Of a DNA stretch of 64,000 bases, positions 57,025 to 64,000 are shown in pieces (within the stretch, counting starts at the first letter, position 1; every line of letters begins with the position of its first letter). The notes below the pieces were generated by a model that did no database searches, was not told where the DNA came from, and saw nothing but the letters and a program-made list of their open reading frames with translations. Source of the DNA: Diplosphaera chodatii (taxonomy: Eukaryota > Chlorophyta > Trebouxiophyceae > Prasiolales > Stichococcaceae). The stretch is taken from NCBI GenBank assembly GCA_032358165.1, contig JAALGY010000054.1, positions 930,001-994,000 of the forward strand, read 5' to 3'. The position numbers were made by a program, and so were the translations under genes.

Positions 57025-59331
57025 TCAATACACGCCCGGCGCATATCGGTAGCCAAACCTCTCGTAGATCTCCTCGCAGTGCGGCAGCCGCATGCCGCGT
57101 GCTCGTTCCCTGTTGCCCCAGCGGGCCATGCGTGCCTGCTCCACCCGTTCTCTGTGGCACAAGTGCTCCAGGCGGTCCTTGTGCTCCACCTCTATACCCT
57201 GCAGCACAGCAACAGCCGCCGTCCATTCGAATGGAGACCCGGTGTACAGGTTCCGGGAGCACCCTGCTGGCCCAGCAGTACTCAGGCAGGCCGGATGCTG
57301 ACCACACTTCCCCGCGTCAGCATGGCTGTGCTGCAGGACACTTGCCCCAGGGTGGGTGTGAGGCGCAGGTGCCACTCAAGTGCGGACGATCAGTGCCCGA
57401 GCCTCCAATGCAGCCGTAGATGGAGAGGATGATGATCAAGCTGTACCTGCTCCAGGCGCACTCGGCTGCCCGATCCCACTGGATATCTCTGCTGAAAGTC
57501 GCCACCCGCCTTGGCGAAGAATGGCACGCTGTACCGCTGCGTTACATAGCGGTCAGTGTACGCCCCCTTTCGGTCCAGGCTGACTGCCTGCAGCCCCATG
57601 AGTCTACAGTGAGACAGATACCAGCTCGTTGGTGGTAGCCACCTGCGACCTGAGAGCAGGAACATGTACTGCAGGATCGGCTGGTATCTAAACAATCACT
57701 GATCGCCAAGTGCTGACAGAGGAACACAAGGACCACAGGCAGCACCACCCGTGGAGGTGGTGCCAACGACAAAGTCAGCAACACAGGGCTGCAGGAAGGA
57801 CTGCAGGACGACATGACTCACACACGATGCTATGCACCCCACGACATCCGCACCGGCTCGGACTGCGTGGAGAAGAAGGTGAAGGCGACCAGCAGCAGGA
57901 TGGGCAGGAAGTGCATCAGCTGCGCCCAGGGGTTGACGGGCGCCGCCGGCTGCCCGCCCCGTTGCGCCCGCGGCCCGAAGTTGGTGTACACCCGCGTCCT
58001 GCGCACGCCAGCGGGTGCATGAGCGGGCAAAGCATACTGACGCCTGGCTTTCATCGTGCTGCCGTTGCTGCTCTGTGGACAGCATGTGGGGGCAGCAGGA
58101 GTATCCTTGCAATGTGCCGGGGCAGGGAGCTGACCTGGGGCCGAAGCCGCCGCCGCCAAAGAACATGTTGAAGATCTCGTCGGGGTCGAACTGGTCCTGC
58201 GCATACACGCCAGCGCCGCCGCGGCTGCCGCGCCGCCCCAGCTGCTGCCCTGGGTCCTCGTGCCTGCACAGGCAGAAACTCATGTTTGTAAACCACCCAC
58301 GCGCCAGGCGAAGTCCATGTGCAGGGCACTGGCAGCAGAGGGACGCGAATCATAGCCCTTTGGCAGCTCACGCAGCAGCTCAAAAGAAGGTACCGCAGAC
58401 TGCAACTCACCCAAAGCGGTCGTAGTTGGCGCGCTTGTCTGGGTCGCTGAGGCATGCGTACGCACGTGACACCGCTGCAGCAAACACAGTCAGCGCATGA
58501 GCTGACATGGAGCCGACACAGCTCCAGTGAGTCACAGTCTGACGGGTGAGGCAATCATGGGGATGCATCCACCAGATACAAGACGCCCAAAGCATCGGCA
58601 CCATGTACCTTTGAAGGCCTCCACAGCGCCTGCTGCCTGGTTTTTGTCGGGGTGCAGCTTCAGCGCCAGCTTCTTGTAGCCACGCTTCAGCTCGTCCTCG
58701 CCCGCGCTTCTCTCCACGCTCAACATCTCGTAGTAGTCCTGTCGATCACCAACAAGATTGGATATTCTGACGAAGGGCGGCGTTGGCAGTATAATGCATG
58801 ATGTGCGTAGCTGTAGATTTGCTGCACACCACACTGCTGCAACAAGCAAGCGGACAGCAACAGCCTGCTGTGAGTCCCCAGCTGACCTTGGTGGCGATGA
58901 TCTTCCGCACAAGCTGCCGCTGCTCTGGGGTGCCTGCATTCTGGGAGGCTGCGCTGCCGTTGGCCTGAGCCGAGCTGGCGCCGCGGTTGTGCAGCCCTGC
59001 TCCTGACATGCCTGCTGGAGAGCTGCCGTTGCGCGCAGCGCCTGAAGAGGAAGCCTGCCCGCTGCGCTGCACGCGCTCGACCTCTTTCAGCAGGGTGCTA
59101 ACCTGCAGGCATTTGCAAACATTTTCTGACGCATGTCTGGTGGCACGTGTTGACATGACCTTGCTGACTCTGCACAATGTCAGTGACATTCACCTGCGCA
59201 GATATTCCGGGATGCAGCCGAGCCGCCTTGTCTGCAAATCGCTGAGCTTTGCCGAAATCCCCCGCTGCAAGCGCGCCGCGAGCAATGTCATAGCAGCGGA
59301 TGCCCTCCCCTCTGTTGGACGCCTCCACCAT
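57025..59331 (-). CDS. DNAJB12: DNAJB12/DNAJB14-type ER membrane J-protein
   Basis: Eight exons (59194-59331, 58887-59102, 58609-58738, 58411-58474, 58135-58263, 57854-57998, 57447-57587, 57025-57198) join in phase to 378 residues, the usual size. This family recruits cytosolic Hsc70 to the ER membrane for folding and degradation of membrane proteins. The N-terminal helix [20 protein letters not shown]...[16 protein letters not shown] is the family's conserved start. The J domain begins [20 protein letters not shown], has the essential HPD (KLHPDKN), and ends [19 protein letters not shown] Gly/Phe-rich part ([13 protein letters not shown]) precedes one membrane span ([19 protein letters not shown]). 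The lumenal DUF1977 domain follows ([37 protein letters not shown]). The start at 59331 is chosen on homology. Confidence 0.94.
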
Positions 59332-59853
59332 GGCGCTCAGCGCCTGACAACACAGCCATACAACATCAGCCACACGACGACCGTCCGTGCATGCTGGGCA
59401 ACCTTGCAAACAGAAGAGCTTTCACGTGCTGCAGTCCTTGCCCATGTGTTGCCAGCGTGCAGCTGCACCTGGCGAGCAACAGGCGATCAGGCGGGTTTGC
59501 CTGATATCTGTCTGTTCGGCTTTCACAAGGGCAACGCACGCTCGATGAGCTGTTGAACAGGCCTGACTATTAATGACCTTGATGTGCCTCCGTGCACCAA
59601 TACAATGTCCCACTCACGGTCCAGCAGGCATCAACAAAGGTTGGTGCAAACGCACAGAGGCCGTTGCCGACGTTTTGTGCACTCGGTCAAGCTGCAGGAG
59701 CACGCACACAGCATGAGGTGCTCAGAAGGCTGCAATTGGTGTGAAGTGCTGCTCACCACAGGGCGCCTTTCTGGCAGCAGGAACCCACGTGAAACTGCAG
59801 GTCTCGCACGAGGCGCTTACGCGTTGAGGGAGGCACGACAAAGCTCGTTCCAT
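59332..59853. promoter_or_regulatory. Divergent spacer between DNAJB12 and MsrA
   Basis: About 520 bases. The MsrA frame is open upstream to 59584, so an N-terminal extension of up to 90 residues is possible; that extension is Arg/Cys-rich without a clear organelle signal and I favour the later start. Confidence 0.45.
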
Positions 59854-60501
59854 ATGCAATCGGTGCTGCAGAACCAATACTTCATCCTTGCGTTTGCTGC
59901 GCTCGCGCTTGCTGTCGTTTGGTACAGGTATCCCCAGTTGATGGGTATTGGCGCAAGTGGTATACGCGACAAGACCATGGCTCCGTGGCCAAAGCCGGGC
60001 GAGGAGACGCTCCCTAGGGCAACCTTTGCGGCGGGCTGCTTCTGGGGTCCGGAGCTGCACTTCCAGCGTGTGCCGGGCGTGGTGTCCACCGCTGTCGGAT
60101 ACACCGGTGGCCATGTGGACAACCCGACATACGAGCAGGTGTGCAGCGGGCGCACTGGGCACACAGAGGCAATTGATTTGACCTACAACCCAGACGAGAT
60201 CAACTATGAGCAGCTGGTACAGAAGTTCTACGAGATACACGACCCCACGACTCTGAACCGGCAGAAGGGCGATGCTGGCACACAATACCGCTCGGGCATT
60301 TATTACAGGAGTGATCAGGAGAAGCAGATTGCAGAGGCAGCCAAAGCCAACGTGCCCGGCGCGGTCACTGAGCTTGCGCCACTGAAAACGTTCTATCCAG
60401 CCGAGGCGTACCACCAGCAGTACCTGGAGAAGGGCGGGCGCATGGGCAGGGGCCAGTCCGCAGCCAAGATGTGCAATGACCCTGTCAGGTGCTATGGCTG
60501 A
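59854..60501 (+). CDS. MSRA: Peptide methionine sulfoxide reductase MsrA, membrane-anchored, intronless
   Basis: A single exon of 215 residues. MsrA reduces the S epimer of methionine sulfoxide in proteins. The catalytic Cys is in AAGCFWGPELHFQRVPGV; further signatures are VGYTGGHVDNPTYEQVCSG, GHTEAIDLTYNPDEINYEQL, GDAGTQYRSGIYYRSDQEKQ and YPAEAYHQQYLEKGG. The C-terminal MCNDPVRCYG carries the resolving Cys residues as in plant MsrA. With the start at 59854, residues 9-26 (YFILAFAALALAVVWYRY region) form one hydrophobic segment, which suggests a signal anchor rather than a cleaved transit peptide. A longer start at 59584 cannot be excluded. An intronless gene is unusual among these intron-rich neighbours. 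Confidence 0.93.
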   Translation: MQSVLQNQYFILAFAALALAVVWYRYPQLMGIGASGIRDKTMAPWPKPGEETLPRATFAAGCFWGPELHFQRVPGVVSTAVGYTGGHVDNPTYEQVCSGRTGHTEAIDLTYNPDEINYEQLVQKFYEIHDPTTLNRQKGDAGTQYRSGIYYRSDQEKQIAEAAKANVPGAVTELAPLKTFYPAEAYHQQYLEKGGRMGRGQSAAKMCNDPVRCYG

Positions 60502-60760
60502 AGAATCTTGGATGCTGGGGAGCATCATGCTGGTCAAGTGGATGATCGCGAGAACAGCTGTATAGTGAGTTGTGTGCCTGGATTGCCTCGCACTGAGCGC
60601 TGTGGTCATAACCCTTGAACAAATGGCCCAACCTAACTGTACCAAAGCCTGAGGCATGATGTCTGAACCGGACCCAGAACGACAGCACTCTACACTCACA
60701 CACAGCACACGCTCTCGCACACGGCTACTTGCGCTTCGTTGGGCCACTCCCGGCACGCCC

Positions 60761-63700
60761 TCAGAAGCGGCGTGACTTGCTGACCTTGGACTTGATGCCG
60801 GTGGCCTCGCCGCCGTAGCCAGCCGTCTTCTCCCGGACCGCCTGCACCTGCCCACCCCGCCGCACCTACAACAACACAAGCCACACTCGGACCCCACTCA
60901 GCATGATAACGAAGGCCTCACAGTAAGTTGTGGCAGGTGGTTTGCAAAGAACTGACGACGTCGACTGCTATCACGGGCTGGGCGTCTGCGTGCGGATAAT
61001 TGCCGCTGAGGCACAGTGCAGTCGTGATGCCGCCGCACCTGCGCCTTCTCGAACTTGGTGCGGTTCTTCTTGCGCGGGTTCTTGCCGGCCTTGGCGCGGT
61101 GCGGGGTCAGGCCCCGGTTCTTCTCGATGGCTGTGCTGATCTTGCGGGCGCCCTCGGCCGCCGGGTCCTGCAGCGGCGGCAGCGTGTCTGGCACCGCCCG
61201 CGCCTCCTTGCGCGCCTTCTTCTTGGTCGTCTGCTCCGCTGCCAGCGCCTGTGGGTACGAAGGGACATGGGCGACGTCAGGAACACACCGCTTGCCAGCT
61301 GTTGGGGACAACAGAAGAGCGTCGCAGCACACGTTCAGGAGCAGCATCCGGACACCAGCAAATATATAACTTTGCGAAAGACTGGCGTGTGTGTGACAAG
61401 CCTGCCTGGTAGTCTGGGTCGTCCGCGTTACGCATGCGCTTGCCGCCGCCAGCCTCGCCGCCCGCAGCGGCGGCGTGGCGCGCCTTGACGCTGTCATACT
61501 TGGCGCGCCGCTCGTGCAGCGGATCCCGCAGCGGCAGGTCCTCATCGCCTGCACACAAGCGACATGTCGTTGTTGGCACATGAATGGTGACGCACAGTCC
61601 AAGACAAACACAGCACTCCCCAGTGCCAATGCCAAATCCGGAGTTTGTCAACAACGCACGGACAGACGAGTGCTGTTACGCACTGTTGTACCTGAGCGCC
61701 CCTTGGGATTTGTGGCTGCATCAGCGCCATAGCGTTGTGATACCAGCCGCCTGCTCAGCATGTCGTCGTCAGCCCTGCACAGCCCAGTGTCACTTTGCAG
61801 TAGCCTCACAAGGCCTACAAGCCGTGAAAGCACTCGCGCCCATGTCACCAACGACATACAAAAGGTGCGGACGACCATCAGCTGAGGCGACCGTACCCGT
61901 CCGCGCCGCCAGCGGCTGCCACCAGCTCCGCCACATCGTCCGCAAAGTCGTCGTGCAGCGCCTTGCCCGACAGCGCCGCCCGCCGCTGCGCCTTCAGGCT
62001 CTTCCGCTGGTCCTGCGGGGCGGCCACCGGCTCCAGTGGGACCAGTCCCACCCACCGTTCGCACGTCGCCATGGCACGCTCATGACGCTGCCCAGCGCCA
62101 GGAGCTGCCAGGATCATGGACGGTCGTCTCAACACACCAGGGCTTGAAGGTAAGCAAGTAGTGCCAGGTGCGCACCTTGGACAGCGGCACGCGCATCATC
62201 ATGTCCTCCTCCACGGCGGCGCGGGCGGCGAGGGCGTGCAGCTGCCGCCGCACCGCCGCGGACTCGGCGCCCGCGTCCGCCCCGCCGCCGCCCACCGCGG
62301 GCGCCTCCTCCGGCGCCCCCTCCACCTCCTGCGCCAGCTCCTGCAGCTGCGGCGCAGCGCAGCACCCCCAAGTCAGATGGGGCGTGCACTCCACTTGAGA
62401 CGGCGAGGCGGCCCAGCGCGCGAGGCGTGTGCAGCGTGCAGGGGGAGCACGGAAAGTGTGAGTGTGCTCGTCGGCGGACGGTCTTCATAGGCAGCAGGGC
62501 TCGGCCTCAGCTTGCTGCCGAGCAGCGCGGCAGCGCGAGGCCCTGGGACCCACGCCAGCAGCACCACAGGCACCACCCGACCCGGCACCGGAGCACTGCA
62601 GGGGGGGAGCTCACCAGCGCGGAGCGGCCGCCGCGGCGGGAGGCCTCGCGCTCCCGGCGGCGCTCCTTGGCGCTCTGCCGCCGGTCCGGGTCGTCCTCCA
62701 TCGCCACCATGGCCAGCCGCGGCGGCCGGTACACGCCTGCAGTGCGCAACGGTCAGTCAGAGGCTGCCGGCCACCGTCCAGCATGCGTCGCTGTATGGGG
62801 GGATGCCGTTCAGCCCCAATACAGCGCTGCTTCAACTGGCACCTGCATGTGCGGTTGTACAGCGCATGGCAGCGTATCGGGGTGGCTGCCAACATGCCAT
62901 GCCGCGCCAAGGTATGGGCGCAGACCCACTGGCTTTCGGGGGTGCACCGCCCTGCAGGAGGGGCTAGACCTCACCTGCATCTGCGGGGTCTGCGGCGTTG
63001 CCGCCCGCGGTGCGCGGCACCAGCGCCTCGGGCCGGGGCCCGAAGCTCAGCGGGTCCGCGGCGGCGCCGTCTGCTGCGTCTGTGGGGACGCGCTGCCCCG
63101 CCGCCAGCAGCTTCTCCACCTGATAAGCCAGCTTCCTGTTGATCGGCCGCAGCTTCTCCTGTGGGCAGCCGCAGGCCAGTTCAGATGGTGCCTGCTTTGA
63201 TGCAGATCCGTTGAAAGTGCAGGAGCACGGTGGCACGGGTTCGCAGCAGGAATGTTTCGCAGTTCTGGCTCACCAGGTAGGTGCGGAGCTGCAGCAGGCG
63301 GCCGATGACGGGGTGGTCCCGCACAGGGGCGCCCTCCGCCTTGAGCAGCACGTAGAACACGATGTGGATGCAGTAGCTGAGCAGCAGCAGGTGCTTGGCC
63401 TCCAGGTACGACAGCCCCTCCGCCGTGGCCAGCTCCCCGGCCTTGACCTGAGCCAGCCAGGGACGCAGCCACATGGGCAGCAGCGAGTGCCCATGTGCAT
63501 GATGACACAACCCAGAAGCGGGCGCCGGCACCATGCTCAGCCGGCAAATGCACTGCACAGCGTTGAGAGTGCGAGTGCTTTGTGCTGTGCGGCGGCAGGG
63601 GGCACCTGCGCGAGCACGGGCCCGACGCGCGAGCGCAGCTCCTGCAGCGAGTCCTTGAGCTCCTCCAGCAGCGCCAGCAGCTCGGGCGCGTCCCGCTCCA

Positions 63701-63997
63701 CCAGGGCGCGCGCCTCGTCGGCGCCCAGCGCCGCGGCGCCGTCCCGCTGCAGCCGCTCCACGTGCACCTTGCCGTTGGCCTGCGGGAAGGCGGTATCTGA
63801 TGCGCTGACGGGACTGGCCGGTGCCAGATGTGCAAGTTCTAGAAATGGTAAATTTTGGCAGTCGATGCAGCAGCGGTAAATGCTGTAAGGCCATATGCTT
63901 CTCCTCCTGTAGGCGGGCGGGCACCCGCATTCAAAGGCGACAGTCGGGAGACAAGGGGCTGAGCAGCCTGCACCTGGGCTGCTGCCATGCTGCCCAT
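60761..63997 (-). CDS. SAS10: SAS10/UTP3-family nucleolar protein with LCP5/neuroguidin-like middle
   Basis: Eleven exons (63974-63997, 63606-63779, 63274-63447, 62975-63158, 62615-62736, 62176-62346, 61897-62012, 61692-61774, 61406-61548, 61039-61248, 60761-60865) splice in phase to 501 residues. Sas10/Utp3 and Lcp5 act in the small-subunit processome that matures 18S rRNA. Residues about 20-165 are the Sas10/Utp3/C1D domain: DAPELLALLEELKDSLQELR, GLSYLEAKHLLLLSYCIHIV, EGAPVRDHPVIGRLLQLRTY, EKLRPINRKLAYQVEKLL. The middle has YRPPRLAMVAMEDD, RRREREASRRG, EEDMMMRVPLSK and LHDDFADDVAELV, which I know from neuroguidin/LCP5. The C-terminus is a Sas10 domain: STAIEKNRGLTPHRAKAGKN, KKNRTKFEKAQ, and the final YGGEATGIKSKVSKSRRF. 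The intron after exon 9 starts GC. The start (63997, or 63988) is near the window edge and could extend further. Confidence 0.85.
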
Positions 63998-64000
63998 CGC

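Noticed and set aside
59722..60897. 391-codon open frame on the minus strand
   Set aside because: It is antisense to the secure MsrA gene and has no motif; long antisense frames are expected in GC-ending coding sequence.

Overview
The window is nuclear DNA from a green, plant-lineage eukaryote, most likely a chlorophyte microalga (a trebouxiophyte-like genome would fit). The evidence is GC-rich sequence with strongly GC-ending codons in exons, many short introns (about 80-250 bases, mostly GTGAGN...TGCAG), and plant-type genes: a chloroplast envelope OEP21 pore, a CCT-domain regulator, a GNOM-type ARF-GEF and a UBP1-type RNA-binding protein. I see no operon, CRISPR array, integrase, IS element or recognisable tRNA/rRNA gene. 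Exon models were read by eye. For the nine multi-exon models with full exon lists (2OG oxygenase, MICU, IF1, OEP21, secreted protein, nuclear protein, UBP1, DNAJB12, SAS10) all splice phases were checked and close without a stop.

Layout, left to right: 2OG-Fe(II) oxygenase (+, 65-2154); mitochondrial calcium-uptake regulator MICU (-, 2395-5374); mitochondrial ATPase inhibitor IF1 (-, 5973-6871); chloroplast outer-envelope pore OEP21 (+, 7460-8688); SixA-like histidine phosphatase (+, 9413-10853); intronless CCT-domain protein (-, 11827-13197); very large GNOM/GBF1 Sec7 ARF-GEF (+, 13819-24479); RUVBL1/Pontin (+, 25136-28388); a poorly resolved coding region (29270-30960) leading into a MOV10/SDE3-family RNA helicase (+, to 38278); a large low-complexity basic Ser/Pro/Ala-rich protein (-, 38448-43311); Miro mitochondrial Rho GTPase (+, 43902-48248); a small secreted or ER protein (-, 48535-49527); an unknown nuclear-like protein (+, 50039-51610); a UBP1/TIA-1-like three-RRM protein (-, 52524-55480); an ER DnaJ of the DNAJB12 type (-, 57025-59331); membrane-anchored MsrA (+, 59854-60501); and a SAS10/UTP3-family nucleolar protein (-, 60761-63997).

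Genes are mostly in alternating convergent and divergent pairs with short spacers. Three genes concern mitochondrial Ca2+ or energy control (MICU, IF1, Miro), but nothing in the sequence shows that this is more than coincidence. RNA-related genes (MOV10-like helicase, UBP1, SAS10) and membrane-traffic or ER genes (GNOM, DNAJB12) make up most of the rest.

I found no obviously new multi-gene system. The items most worth a second look are: a SAS10-domain protein whose middle looks like neuroguidin/LCP5, giving a composite architecture; three perfect 14-bp tandem duplications, one beside a perfect 14-bp palindrome; the unresolved region before the helicase; and two unrecognised proteins in the divergent pair at 48.5-51.6 kb.
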